Of a stretch of DNA of 64,000 bases, positions 28,352 to 36,956 are shown piece after piece. Numbering within the stretch: the first letter of the stretch is position 1; every line of letters begins with the position of its first letter. Origin of the DNA: Haloarcula sp. CBA1127. GTDB taxonomy: Archaea; Halobacteriota; Halobacteria; Halobacteriales; Haloarculaceae. Under the pieces are notes generated by a model. It did no database searches and was not told the origin of the DNA. It worked only from the letters and a program-made list of their open reading frames with translations. The DNA is taken from the NCBI RefSeq assembly GCF_001485575.1, contig NZ_BCNB01000006.1:1984001-2048000 (forward strand), given 5' to 3'. The position numbers were made by a program, and so were the translations under genes.

Positions 28352-29041
28352 GTGTTCAGATTAGCTGATTCCATGCGAAGCTGAATGATCTGAGCCAATC
28401 GTCGGCTGTTTTCGCTTCGGCGTTGCTGAAACAGTTTGAGAAACAGATAGTTCGTCGTTTTATTTCTCTGAATACACGTTCGACAGCGTTCCGATTTCCA
28501 TGTTTTTCGTATCTGAAATCGAAGCCATGTCGATGACATGCAGCTTGTAACGATTTGGAGCCATCGACGAGAAACACGGCGTCGTCAACGTCGTGTTTCT
28601 CACTGAGTTCGGTGAGAAATGAGTGGGCGAGAACCTTCGTTGTAGTTGGCCTAAGCTTTGTATAGAGCAACTCGTTTGTTTCTGGATCGACAGCAGCGTA
28701 CAGACAATACTGTTCATTGTTGAGTCGGATCACAGTTTCGTCAACCGCAACGTGATCCGGCGATCGACCGTCTTCGGGCTGTAAATCTGCTTTGTGAACC
28801 CAATTATGTACAGTTGATCGAGCGCGTTGGACACCGAATACCTCAAGAACTGAAATAGTATTCGAAAGTGATAGTCCAGCCAGATGCAACTGAATACTCA
28901 GCTTCATCAGCAGTCGCGGTGTCGCTTCTCGCTCCACAAAATCCAAGTCAATCTGGTCGATACTACCGCTGAGGCCAGCGTTTTCGGGCATGAACCACTC
29001 AGAAAACGCTACGCCTCACCTTTCAAACCTTATCTGAACAC
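28352..29041 (-). mobile_element. Complete IS6-family insertion sequence (about 690 bp)
   Basis: Both ends read inward as GTGTTCAGATTAG (28352-28364) and GTGTTCAGATAAG (complement of 29029-29041), a 12-of-13 terminal inverted repeat enclosing one transposase gene that fills the element. Size and single ORF fit short haloarchaeal IS6-family elements. The eight bases outside each end differ, so no target duplication survives, consistent with insertion into, or recombination with, another copy. Confidence 0.88.
28356..28991 (-). CDS. IS6-family transposase (211 aa), apparently intact
   Basis: The DDE transposase starts MPENAGLSGSIDQIDLDFVE. The catalytic triad is readable: first Asp in HVAVDETVIRL, second in AVFLVDGSKSLQ, and Glu in NRNAVERVFREIKRRT. 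An N-terminal helix-turn-helix-like part (LAGLSLSNTISVLEVFGVQR) recognises the ends. Stop codon TGA lies inside the terminal inverted repeat region. Frame and motifs are uninterrupted, so it could be active. Confidence 0.93.
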   Translation of the reverse strand: MPENAGLSGSIDQIDLDFVEREATPRLLMKLSIQLHLAGLSLSNTISVLEVFGVQRARSTVHNWVHKADLQPEDGRSPDHVAVDETVIRLNNEQYCLYAAVDPETNELLYTKLRPTTTKVLAHSFLTELSEKHDVDDAVFLVDGSKSLQAACHRHGFDFRYEKHGNRNAVERVFREIKRRTICFSNCFSNAEAKTADDWLRSFSFAWNQLI

Positions 29042-29658
29042 CGCGGGCTAAAAATTTTGAGAAGCAGACAGTTTGTCGTTTTCGCTCTCTAAAGACACGT
29101 TCAACAGTGTTCCGAGTTCCATGTTTTACATATCTGAAATCGAAGCAGTGTCGATGACACACATCCTGTAATAAATGTGGGCCATCAACGAGAAACACGG
29201 CGTCGTCAACGTCATGTTTCTCGTCCAGTTCGGCGAGAACCGAATGAGCGAGAACCTTCGTAATAGTCGGTCTAAGCGTTGTATGAAGCAGCTCGTTCGT
29301 TTCCGTATTAAAACAGCGTACAGCCAGTACTGCTCATCATTGAGCTGGATCACAGTCTCGTCAATCGCAATGTGATCCGGTGACCGTCCATCGTCGGGAT
29401 GTAAATCTGCCTTGTGAACAATTATGAATCGTTGAACGAGTGCGTTGGACATCAAATATCTCAAGAACAGAGGCAGTATTCGAGAGTGATATCCCAGCCA
29501 GGTACAACTGAATACTCAGCTTCGTCAGCAATCGCAGTGTCGCTTCTCGCTCCACAAAACCCAATTCAACCTGGTTGAGACTACCGCTGAGGCTAGCATT
29601 TTTGGACACGGACACCCAGAAAACGCTACGCCTCACTTCTCAATCCGTATCTGGACAC
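29042..29658 (-). mobile_element. Decayed IS6-family element, frameshifted and truncated
   Basis: A second copy of the same transposase family survives as three minus-strand frames (about 29361-29636, 29126-29464 and 29042-29198) that together cover the protein. Frameshifts fall near 29300-29440 and 29160-29190. Its outer inverted repeat (GTGTCCAGATACGG, complement ending at 29658) is intact but diverged. Its 3' end is cut exactly where the intact element's repeat begins, so the intact element entered or recombined with it. It is non-functional unless supplied in trans. Confidence 0.85.
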
Positions 29659-29918
29659 CGCCTCTGTAACATAGCAGAACCGGCGACGAGCAGGGTTAGC
29701 GTCTCTCGTAGAAAGAAGAACGAACACGTGAACAGAACGCCCGCCTTCGGTGGAAGAATTGCGAATCCTGCGGAACTGGGCGCAATAGAGTTCGGTACAA
29801 ACCGCTCGACGCCATCGTCACGCGACAACCCAATTCAGCGGCAGACTATGCGACATGCAGACCTTCCTCTCACACAAGGCATTTCCTCGCACACGACCTC
29901 AGCACCACTAACCAGAAA

Positions 29919-30434
29919 ATGGTCCTCCCGAGCGAGCATTTCATCATCGCCCTCCTCCCTGTCGCAGTATACGCACTCTTCCGGGACAGACAGCTCCCGT
30001 CGCTTCAGCTAGTCGCAGTCACGTTCTTCGGCAGCCAGTTCCCGGATCTCATCGACAAACCGTTAGCGTACGAACTCCATCTCATTCCCTCCGGGCGGGT
30101 CTTTATGCACTCGCTTCCGTTTGCGATTCCGCTGTCGATTGTCGTCATCGCTTACGCAGTCCGAACGGACCGGGCCCGACTTGGGACGGCGTTTGCGTTC
30201 GCCCACCTCTCACACCTGGTGGCCGATAATCAGCAACTCCTGCCGCCGAACCTGTATGTGTCGTCGGATTTGCTCTGGCCGCTCCAACCGCCCGTCGCAC
30301 GCTCGCCAGTCCCACAGTGGGTCGGCGAGGGCGCAGTGAATCTGCATCTCTGGACCGGGTTTTCAGTGCTCGTCCTCACGCTGGTGGCGTACGTGCTGGT
30401 CGTGGACCTGCAAGCCCAACTCGACCTTCGATAG
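29919..30434 (+). CDS. Membrane-bound metal-dependent hydrolase-like (DUF457/YdjM type)
   Basis: The 171-residue protein has about four membrane helices. Conserved polar residues sit at helix ends: N-terminal PSEHF, GSQFPDLIDKP, IPSGRVFMHSLPF and AHLSHLVADNQQ. This H/D/H pattern is that of the YdjM/DUF457 family, annotated as membrane-bound hydrolases although activity is largely inferred. A homologue lies at 39178-39711 on the other strand and shares FPD/LPD-x-IDKPLA and LPSGR-x-x-HSL. It stands alone just downstream of the IS debris. Confidence 0.8.
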   Translation: MVLPSEHFIIALLPVAVYALFRDRQLPSLQLVAVTFFGSQFPDLIDKPLAYELHLIPSGRVFMHSLPFAIPLSIVVIAYAVRTDRARLGTAFAFAHLSHLVADNQQLLPPNLYVSSDLLWPLQPPVARSPVPQWVGEGAVNLHLWTGFSVLVLTLVAYVLVVDLQAQLDLR

Positions 30435-30729
30435 CAGTGTTTGCACCACGCTAGAGCCAGGTACTGTATATCAGGCGGAGATAACGATTATCTGTGGCTA
30501 TTGCATCTATATCGGCTTCCCGCGGAGCGTCCTGTCCAAGTACATTCTGCTCTTGTTTCTTGGCCTGCTTGCTGCCCATCTCGTAAATAAGAAACTGGAG
30601 CTACTGCCGACACACCAATTTTGCCGAGACCTTCCCGCAAGGTTCTGACGAGGGCTCTATTTTCAGCGGTCTGGCTGTCGCGAGTCGGACCCATGACGTT
30701 TTAGGCCGACGGGAAAACGAGAGTGACGT

Positions 30730-31497
30730 ATGCGACGATTGGTCCTCGCCGTATGCATGGTTTCCCTCCTTGCCGGGTGTGGTGCATTCATGACTGATAG
30801 CCCGCCACCGAGCGACGAACGAGCCGTCACGGCTGTCGAGGAGGCGAACAGCACTGTCACCGCCGTCGAAGCGTACCGATTCGAGATGGAGATGCATGTG
30901 GTAGCGTCGGATGGTGAGCAATCGCGGACTGTGAGAGTCGACGGCGATGGTGCGGTAAACGTCTCTGCAAAACGGATGCAAGCGACGACGCGGACACAAG
31001 ACCAAACGGTCGAATCCTATGTCGACGGGTACAACGCGTATCAGGGCTGTCAGGACCCGTGGGGTGGCTACGCCGTCGAGAATGTCTCGCGCTCCGAGCC
31101 GTGGGCGACCACGACGCCGCTCCATCGGCAAGTACTGCTCTTCGAACGCTCGAACGTCTACTGGCGGGGCAATGAGACGCTTGACGGCAACCGGACTGTT
31201 CTCGTCACGGCCTCCCCGAGCACTGAGACTATCAGGTCACTCATGGATCGCCGACAGGCTGGTGGCATGGAGCTACGCCGCGGCTCACTTGAGAACGCGA
31301 CGGCGCGGCTCTGGCTTGATCCGGAAACGAACCAACCGGTACAGTCGGAACTCAAGATACAAATCTCACAGCGTGGCGCGACTGCAACCGCCACGATCAC
31401 GGTCCAGTACAGTGAGTACGGTGACCCAGCCGCCATCTCGATTCCGCCAGAGGTGTACGACGACCCGCACGAACTCGGGTGTCCCGGTGCGAGCTGA
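30730..31497 (+). CDS. Haloarchaeal lipoprotein (Sec-type lipobox)
   Basis: The 255-residue protein starts MRRLVLAVCMVSLLAGCGAF. There is a hydrophobic signal with lipobox LAGC at residue 14-17 and no clear Tat motif beyond the initial arginines. The mature part is beta-rich: alternating strands such as YRFEMEMHVVASDGEQSRTV, a Tyr/Trp-containing middle around QDPWGGYAV and repeated DNRTVLV-type strands. This resembles LolA/LppX-like or DUF7537-type haloarchaeal lipoproteins; that link is from memory. Function is unknown, but such folds often carry a lipid or hydrophobic ligand. Confidence 0.78.
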   Translation: MRRLVLAVCMVSLLAGCGAFMTDSPPPSDERAVTAVEEANSTVTAVEAYRFEMEMHVVASDGEQSRTVRVDGDGAVNVSAKRMQATTRTQDQTVESYVDGYNAYQGCQDPWGGYAVENVSRSEPWATTTPLHRQVLLFERSNVYWRGNETLDGNRTVLVTASPSTETIRSLMDRRQAGGMELRRGSLENATARLWLDPETNQPVQSELKIQISQRGATATATITVQYSEYGDPAAISIPPEVYDDPHELGCPGAS

Positions 31498-31536
31498 ACC
31501 CGAGAGAAACCGCTTCAACCGTCGGCGAAAAATCGC

Positions 31537-32103
31537 TTAGTCCGTCCAGTTCTCGTACAGCCCGCGTCCGACGACACCGAGGCCGACGAGCGTTATGAGG
31601 TTGAGGAGGAGGCCGCCGACGACTGGAATTGCGAAGGGGACGGCCAGTAACAACCCGCCGGCGACGCCATCCGTTGCGCTGACGGTTCCGTCATCGCCAA
31701 TAACCGAGTTCCCGACCCAGACGGCAGTAATGCCGGTACCGACGATACCGAGGATGCCGATGAGAAGCAGTCCGGGGATCGAGACCAGAGCCCCGATAAT
31801 CGTCAGTGCGAGTAGCACCAGTCCGATGGGGACCAGAATACCGACGAGAATCCCCCAGCCGATTGCGTCGCCGGGGTCATCCTGAATCTCCCGCACGGCG
31901 TTCGTCGTATACGTCGGGCCGATAGCGGCGGCTGCGGCACCCAGAACTGCGAGAATAACGAACCCGACACCGAAACGGAGGACGACGTTGAGGGCCGGGC
32001 CCGCACTCCCACCCGGAGCTGTAGGCTGTGCTGTTGCGACCCCGGCGAGCCCGAGTACGGCGAGCAGACTCCCGAGGCTACTGACGGCTTGCTTGGAGGG
32101 CAT
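31537..32103 (-). CDS. Polytopic membrane protein, unknown function
   Basis: The 188-residue protein has an N-terminal hydrophobic signal or helix (LGSLLAVLGLAGVATAQ), a Gly/Pro-rich linker, then at least four further hydrophobic segments separated by short loops. A conserved-looking loop NAVREIQDDPGDAIGWG lies between helices. Glycine-rich helices such as LLLIGILGIVGTGITAVWVG suggest tight packing. I do not recognise a functional family. It is convergent with the 30730 lipoprotein. Confidence 0.75.
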   Translation of the reverse strand: MPSKQAVSSLGSLLAVLGLAGVATAQPTAPGGSAGPALNVVLRFGVGFVILAVLGAAAAAIGPTYTTNAVREIQDDPGDAIGWGILVGILVPIGLVLLALTIIGALVSIPGLLLIGILGIVGTGITAVWVGNSVIGDDGTVSATDGVAGGLLLAVPFAIPVVGGLLLNLITLVGLGVVGRGLYENWTD

Positions 32104-32314
32104 AGTAGCAGTTGTTCGATTTCAACTGTGGTTGTAAACCTCTTCTGGATGTCTGCAATCTGCTATATTTGCTGGCGGTACAAACGCCCCTGCTGTGTTT
32201 CATCTGTCTGTCGGCCGTTGCTCCGGGTACTGACCGGCCGATTCCGCGGCCAGGACTCGACCCCAGGTCTGAGTGCCAACAGGCCTGAAACGATGGATGG
32301 CCGCACCGTCAGCG

Positions 32315-32788
32315 CTATTCTGTGAGCTCGACGATGTCGGCGTTAGCGAGGTCTACCAACCGGTCCGGTTCGATCGCAAACACCGCGCTCGGCGTGCCGG
32401 CGGCAGCGTGGACGACGTCATACTGGGTCAGCATCGGGTCGACCGTGGTCGGGAGAGCCGTCTCGTGACAGATCGGGGGGACGCCGCCGATGCTCCAGCC
32501 GACGACGCTCCGAATGTCGCCTGGGTCGGCCATCGACGCGGTTTCTGCACCGTAGTGGTTCGCGACCGCGTCAAGGTCAAGACGGTTCGCACCGCTCGTG
32601 ATTGCGGCGACGAGGTCGCCACCTGAGAGTGCGACGACGATGGTCGACGCGATGGCGGCCGTCTCGCAGCCGATGGCCTCGGCAGCCGCTGTGGCTGTTT
32701 CCGTTCCTGACTCGAACTCCGAGACATCGAGGTCGACTCCGTATCGGTCACGGGCCCGGTCCGCGAACTCCGCGGCGCGTTCGTGCAT
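32315..32788 (-). CDS. YbaK/EbsC-type aminoacyl-tRNA deacylase domain protein
   Basis: The start at MHERAAEFADRARDRYGVDL has a preceding GGAGG and is preferred to an upstream ATG that adds 51 poorly coded residues. The 157-residue protein shows the YbaK fold wording: CETAAIASTIVVALSGGDLV, then ANRLDLDAVANHYG, MADPGDIRSVVGWSIGGVPP and TVDPMLTQYDVVHAAAG. The GWSIGGVPP segment is the active-site loop used in trans-editing of mischarged tRNA. It probably proof-reads Cys-tRNA(Pro) or similar in the cytosol. It is isolated from other translation genes. Confidence 0.88.
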   Translation of the reverse strand: MHERAAEFADRARDRYGVDLDVSEFESGTETATAAAEAIGCETAAIASTIVVALSGGDLVAAITSGANRLDLDAVANHYGAETASMADPGDIRSVVGWSIGGVPPICHETALPTTVDPMLTQYDVVHAAAGTPSAVFAIEPDRLVDLANADIVELTE

Positions 32789-32882
32789 ACCTCCTCTGTG
32801 CACCGCCCTCTGTAAAAACCGGGACGAAGACGAGCAGACCAATGGTCCTGTTGTTGACTGTCCGTCTCGGGAGCGGTTCGCG

Positions 32883-33053
32883 GTGACGAAGTGCACTACC
32901 GACCCGGTGCTTACGGCCGACCCGGACAAGATCAAGTACACCTCCTACGAAGTCGTCGCCCAGAACGATGACTTATCCGGCGATGAGGTCACGGTCGGAC
33001 CGAACCCCGCTACAAACCCGCTCAATCAAGCATCCCGATCCGATCCGCGGTAA
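32883..33053 (+). CDS. Possible small protein, 56 aa, GTG start
   Basis: A plus-strand frame from GTG at 32883 reads M-T-K-C-T-T-D-P-V-L-T-A-D-P-D-K-I-K-Y-T and on to VGPNPATN before a stop at 33051-33053. Third codon positions are mostly C or G as in host genes, and the amino-acid mix (acidic, YTSYEVVAQNDDLSGDEV) looks protein-like. It overlaps the tail of the minus-strand aspartoacylase by about 30 bases. The frame continues upstream without a start, so it might be a fragment. Real or not is uncertain. Confidence 0.3.
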   Translation: MTKCTTDPVLTADPDKIKYTSYEVVAQNDDLSGDEVTVGPNPATNPLNQASRSDPR

Positions 33054-33810
33054 AGCCGAACACGTCCTCGTAGCCGTAGGCTGAGAGCAACACCGGGTGG
33101 AAGGGCTCCTCCGCAACAACGGTTTCGTCGTCGGCTGCTGCGACAGGGTCGCCCTCGGGGACCGGCTCGAAGTTCCGGACGAACACTTCGTACTGGTCGG
33201 CTGCTGCCTTCGGAATCGGCTCGCCGAGCTGGAACACTGGCAGTGATGTCTCTCGCTGTGGTGGTGACGCAGCGGTAACGCCGGTGGCGGCGAGGAATTC
33301 TCGGATGACCTGCGCTGCGTTCTCAGCGGCTTCCGCGGAGCCCTGATATCCGCACTCGACCTCGAGAACGGAGTCCACTGTCGCGATCATTCGCCCCTCG
33401 TTTGCGCCTTTCGTCTGTACAACGGCGTCTACGGAAAGGACACTGCAGAGGTCCTCCATCTCCGGTGTGAGCTCGTCGACAAGGGCGAACATCCCATCGT
33501 AGGACTGCGTGGAGTGCAACGAAAGCACAGTGCAATCACGGAGCTCAGACGTGATGGTCGCGGCTAACCGTGTCTCGCGGGACTCACTGTCGGTGTCACC
33601 AGGGAATGAGCGGTTGAGGTCCGTATCGAGATACCGCTTGTTCGCGTCAAGGGCGGCTTCATTCGCGATAATAAATTTGACAGGGCGCTCGACCTCCGGC
33701 GGGTCGGCAAGGACGGCTTCGATGCCGTCCCGGCCGCACGGTTCGTCGCCGTGGATGCTCCCCACGACGGCCACTTCTGGAACCCCGTCTCCCAGTTGCT
33801 CGATTCGCAT
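33022..33810 (-). CDS. Succinylglutamate desuccinylase/aspartoacylase family
   Basis: The 262-residue zinc hydrolase starts MRIEQLGDGVPEVAVVGSIH. The first metal ligands are in SIHGDEPCGRDG (H and E), followed by TDLNRSFPGD (substrate-binding Asn-Arg), and the third ligand His in VLSLHSTQSYDG. A VLEVECGYQGSAEA segment carries the general-base glutamate. It probably hydrolyses N-acyl amino acids. Such short M14-type homologues are common in haloarchaea and the substrate is unknown. It is flanked by the DUF309 gene and the YbaK gene on the same strand. Confidence 0.88.
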   Translation of the reverse strand: MRIEQLGDGVPEVAVVGSIHGDEPCGRDGIEAVLADPPEVERPVKFIIANEAALDANKRYLDTDLNRSFPGDTDSESRETRLAATITSELRDCTVLSLHSTQSYDGMFALVDELTPEMEDLCSVLSVDAVVQTKGANEGRMIATVDSVLEVECGYQGSAEAAENAAQVIREFLAATGVTAASPPQRETSLPVFQLGEPIPKAAADQYEVFVRNFEPVPEGDPVAAADDETVVAEEPFHPVLLSAYGYEDVFGFTADRIGMLD

Positions 33811-33855
33811 CTACCCGTGATAACGCGTCCAGCCTTTAGAATTATCCGGATTCAG

Positions 33856-34338
33856 TCAGTGTTCGAGCGACTCCGCGAACTCGATGTCCTCCGGGCGGCA
33901 CGTCGGGTACTCGCCGTCGAGACGGATCTGCCAGCCGTGCAGTGCCGACGGGTCCGACAGTGCGTTCGTTACTGTTGTTCGCACGTCTAGCAGGTCGACG
34001 CCGTAGTAATCGTTGGGGACGCCCCGGAAGTACTGCAGTGACGTCCGAAACAGCGACCGCATCCCGTCGTCGTCCTCGAAGTCGAAGTGCTTGTACGCGC
34101 CGGCGGCGACTTGCACCATCCCGTGGAGGAATTTGCTCTCCGTGTTCCCGCGGCCGTAGTTGTACCATTCGTCCTCGAAACAGTCGTGTGATTCGTGGAA
34201 CTCGTCAGAGTTGTACAGCCGGACGCCGTGGACCACGGCCCGTCTGAGTGTTTCGTGTTCCCACTGACCGTCGGTTCGCCAGCCCGATGGGTTCCCGTCG
34301 GGAGCCTCGACGGTCGGGTCGCGCGTGTGGTCGTCCAT
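33856..34338 (-). CDS. DUF309 family protein
   Basis: The 160-residue helical protein contains the DUF309 motif [20 protein letters not shown] and [15 protein letters not shown]. The FHESHDxxEDEW histidine/glutamate pattern resembles a four-helix di-metal site, but function is unestablished. Homologues are broad in bacteria and archaea. The next gene on the strand begins 45 bases after its stop. Confidence 0.88.
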   Translation of the reverse strand: MDDHTRDPTVEAPDGNPSGWRTDGQWEHETLRRAVVHGVRLYNSDEFHESHDCFEDEWYNYGRGNTESKFLHGMVQVAAGAYKHFDFEDDDGMRSLFRTSLQYFRGVPNDYYGVDLLDVRTTVTNALSDPSALHGWQIRLDGEYPTCRPEDIEFAESLEH

Positions 34339-34504
34339 GCCTACGCTACTGGTTCACGGTGGGTCAAACCACCGGTTCTGTCGGCGACAGTAGCCATTGG
34401 AACGCAATGCACACCTGATCGCGCGCCGGCAGCGCGGCCAGTGTGCAAACGCTTTCAATTAATGCCATAGTGTCCCACCAGCCCTGAGTCGCTTCCGTAC
34501 GACA

Positions 34505-34510
34505 TTTATA
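34505..34510 (+). promoter_or_regulatory. TATA box for tRNA-Leu
   Basis: TTTATA preceded by GACA lies 35-40 bases before the first base of tRNA-Leu (34545). Initiation would then occur about 10 bases before the mature 5' end, leaving a short leader for RNase P, as usual for archaeal tRNAs. Confidence 0.55.
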
Positions 34511-34544
34511 CCGTACCGCCATGTGTATCAGATGCAACACGCGT

Positions 34545-34628
34545 GCGAGGGTAGCCAAGCCAGGAAACGGCGGCGGACTCAAGATCCGCTCCCGTAGGGG
34601 TCCAAGGGTTCAAATCCCTTCCCTCGCA
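34545..34628 (+). tRNA. tRNA-Leu (anticodon CAA)
   Basis: An 84-base class II tRNA. GCGAGGG pairs with CCCTCGC at the acceptor stem, with discriminator A at 34628. The anticodon stem GCGGA/TCCGC encloses loop CTCAAGA with anticodon CAA. A long variable arm (TCCCGTAGGGG region) and the T-loop GTTCAAATC complete it. No intron and no encoded CCA. Confidence 0.95.
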
Positions 34629-34669
34629 TCGTATAGGGGCCGCACAACGCGGCGCCGAAAGATGCACAC

Positions 34670-34738
34670 GGAAGGGTTTGAACGAGAGAAGGCGGGGCGA
34701 TTGCCCGTCTCCGCGTCGTTCAAACCCCTTCCTTCGCA
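34670..34738. repeat. Long hairpin ending in a copy of the tRNA-Leu 3' end
   Basis: The arm GGAAGGGTTTGAACGA (34670-34685) is complementary to TCGTTCAAACCCCTTCC (34716-34732) apart from one bulged C, and the inner bases (GAGAAGGCGGG against CCCGTCTC) extend pairing. The right arm together with the following bases, 34718-34738, matches 19 of 21 bases of the tRNA-Leu 3' end at 34608-34628. A further exact 11-base match (CTTCCCTCGCA) is at 34871-34881. It may be a relic attachment site or an expressed structured RNA. Confidence 0.75.
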
Positions 34739-35372
34739 CTGTTGGACCGACGCGGTCCCTCGCAAACAGTGAGCGGCCCTCGTCACGGTCGCGAGTACGC
34801 TATCGACCCCGATGGTGTCTCGTTGCGAAGACGACGGCCGACCGGTGCCGGAAGACTCGCACGGAGCGATCTTCCCTCGCAATTCTCCGACCCGATGTGC
34901 CAGAGACACGTCTCAGCGATGCAGTTTACCATGTTCTGCTTCCACTATGCTCTGTCCAGACCGGATTCCGAGGCGCGTCCGCCATGTCACAATCGGCCGA
35001 AAACAGGTCGATGTCATGCTTCCGAGTATTCGTTGGGGTCGGGTGGAATCGCGGCGCACACATTTGGGCAGCCCTCGGTGACTAGCCTGTGATATCTGGC
35101 CGATAAAGCCGGGTCTCTAATGTATTGTACCAGATCAGTTCAGTAAGTACAGCTCTAAACGCGAGCTACAGTTACTGAGACATTATATAAACTGTTTTAC
35201 CATCGGTTAATTACCATCTTATCTGTAGCTATTTATCATAAATTCATAACTGCAGAAAAACAGTCAATTCCACTCCAGTTTATATGATATATCGGTATAG
35301 AGGGCTTGTGAGAGCTCCAGAATAGTATCACTGCACAAGAAATATATCTCAGGCTTCAGTAATGTTTCAGTA
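34739..35372. other. Gene-free stretch after tRNA-Leu; promoter region of 35373 gene
   Basis: Open frames here (for example 34742-35092 plus) lack haloarchaeal codon bias and recognisable motifs. From about 35100 the DNA becomes AT-rich, with TATA-like tracts at about 35187-35195 and at 35279-35292 (TTTATATGATATAT). The latter is about 80-95 bases before the ATG at 35373. The decamer TTCAGTAATG occurs twice at the start (35355 and 35366) and once at the paralogue's start (36950). Confidence 0.45.
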
Positions 35373-36692
35373 ATGGTAAAAACACCAATAATAAAACCGA
35401 CTGTCATCTTTGTCGTGGCAGTCGCGTTGGTACTCGCTGGTCCGTTATCAGTGACGACCACTGTCGGGGCAACCCCCGTTGCTGAGAGCCAGTCGATCTC
35501 GGTGCCGGAAAACGTCGACGTGTGGGAACGGTCCCCGCTCACGCTCCGAACGATGTCAGACGGGCCGACCACGATAGTGGCACCGCGGACGTTCCTCAAC
35601 GTCGAATCAGCTGCGACTGGCGACTTGCCGCTCAACAAGCGGACGATGACGATCCACGAGCGCAACGAATCGATAAACATGTCCTTTGAACCCAGAATCG
35701 GTGCCGGAACGAGGGCACTTGCCGGCGACGAGGCGCAACTGCTGGCTGTCAAGTTAGATGAAGCACCGACTACGGCAGGGGCAAACGCCAGTAACAGTTC
35801 CCGTGCTTCCCTCGAAGATGTCTTCGCAAATAACTCGGACACTACGTCGTCGGAGCTACTCGATGACGCTGAAGGTGTCGGCACGATAGACGAGGATGGC
35901 GAACTGCAGGCGTCATACACCCCCGAATCGGGCGGCGCATACGGCTTCGTTCTGGTGACTGTCGACGAGGGCGATGAAGGGCTATCGGAGTCGGATGGCG
36001 ACGTCTCCGTCAACGGGAACGTGACCGTCGTCGGTGTCGAACAGACCGTGGTGCAGGACAACGCATCGAACGTCGAGCGGACCCAGAACCCGGTCAACCC
36101 CGGCGACAACGTCACGCTGGCTGTCGACACTGAGATGGAAGACGAAAACGCCACCCATGCGGTCCTGCTGGTCCGACAGGGCGAACTCCAGCGACAGTCG
36201 AGCACGGTGACTGTGTCGGGCGAACTGAACGAGAGCTTCTCCGCTGACCAGATCACCGTCGAGAATTCTTTCGATAACGTCAGCGGTGTTGGGACGGTTG
36301 AGAGCAACACTGGACTGGGGAGTTTCAACCTCTCCGAGAGCCAGTCGATACCTGCGATCGGATTGCAGGGGCTGTTCGGCACGGTGGTCTCCGAAGCCGA
36401 ATCGGACGCTGGCGGGGACGTTATCCATGCCTCTGCAACGATCGTCAGCGGTGACGCTGACGCCAACGTGACGGTCCAGACCTTGGATTCCTGGCCAAAC
36501 GGTGCGTATCAGTACGTCCACGTCGCAGTCGGTAACGAAACCGGGACCATCAACTCGGATACCGGCACGGTGGCAGTGAGTCCGGGCGGCGGCCCTGATA
36601 ACGGTGGTGGCCCGGGCAACGGTGGCGGTCCCCCGGACAACGCTGGCGGACCGAATGATGCTGGGGACGGCGATGAAGGGGACGCAGAATAA
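35373..36692 (+). CDS. Secreted surface protein, paralogue without C-terminal anchor
   Basis: The 439-residue protein has an N-terminal Sec-type signal (VIFVVAVALVLAGPLSVTTT) and many N-x-S/T sequons suited to N-glycosylation. It is clearly paralogous to the next gene: both share ENVDVWERS, LAGDEAQLLAV, then SGGAYGFVLVTVD or SGGAYGFILVTVD, and HAVLL. It ends in a Gly/Pro/Asn-rich tail (PGGGPDNGGGPGNGG type) and an acidic end with no PGF-CTERM helix, so it may be released or held non-covalently. ATG 35373 is fixed because the upstream ATG at 35362 runs into a stop. Role unknown; cell-surface or matrix protein. Confidence 0.82.
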   Translation: MVKTPIIKPTVIFVVAVALVLAGPLSVTTTVGATPVAESQSISVPENVDVWERSPLTLRTMSDGPTTIVAPRTFLNVESAATGDLPLNKRTMTIHERNESINMSFEPRIGAGTRALAGDEAQLLAVKLDEAPTTAGANASNSSRASLEDVFANNSDTTSSELLDDAEGVGTIDEDGELQASYTPESGGAYGFVLVTVDEGDEGLSESDGDVSVNGNVTVVGVEQTVVQDNASNVERTQNPVNPGDNVTLAVDTEMEDENATHAVLLVRQGELQRQSSTVTVSGELNESFSADQITVENSFDNVSGVGTVESNTGLGSFNLSESQSIPAIGLQGLFGTVVSEAESDAGGDVIHASATIVSGDADANVTVQTLDSWPNGAYQYVHVAVGNETGTINSDTGTVAVSPGGGPDNGGGPGNGGGPPDNAGGPNDAGDGDEGDAE

Positions 36693-36956
36693 CTGATCGG
36701 GACGGCCTTCAGTGGTTGAGTCTACCGAACACAGCACCTCTTTGTGCGCCGACGTGTGCGGATTCTACAGGCGGAGCAGGCTGAGTGCCTCGAGGTCGTA
36801 CGGAAGGCGGAGTCTTCCGTGATGACGAGACGCTTTGCGTCTCGAACCACTTGACCACGAGGTGATTCACGTGTTTTGTAAGCTTCATATGACACTGCGT
36901 ACCGTCGAATGTCACTGCATAAGAATTATACCGTATCCCTCCGAAAAAATTCAGTA

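Noticed and set aside
30436-30648. Two opposed short frames: a plus-strand one with a hydrophobic segment (YILLLFLGLLAAHLVN) and a minus-strand 42-residue one starting MGSKQAKKQEQN
   Set aside because: The plus frame has no start codon; the minus one is very short with neutral codon bias. They cannot both be real and neither has further support.
34742-35092. Overlapping open frames after tRNA-Leu
   Set aside because: Three frames are open at once with arginine-rich translations, a sign of non-coding GC-rich DNA.
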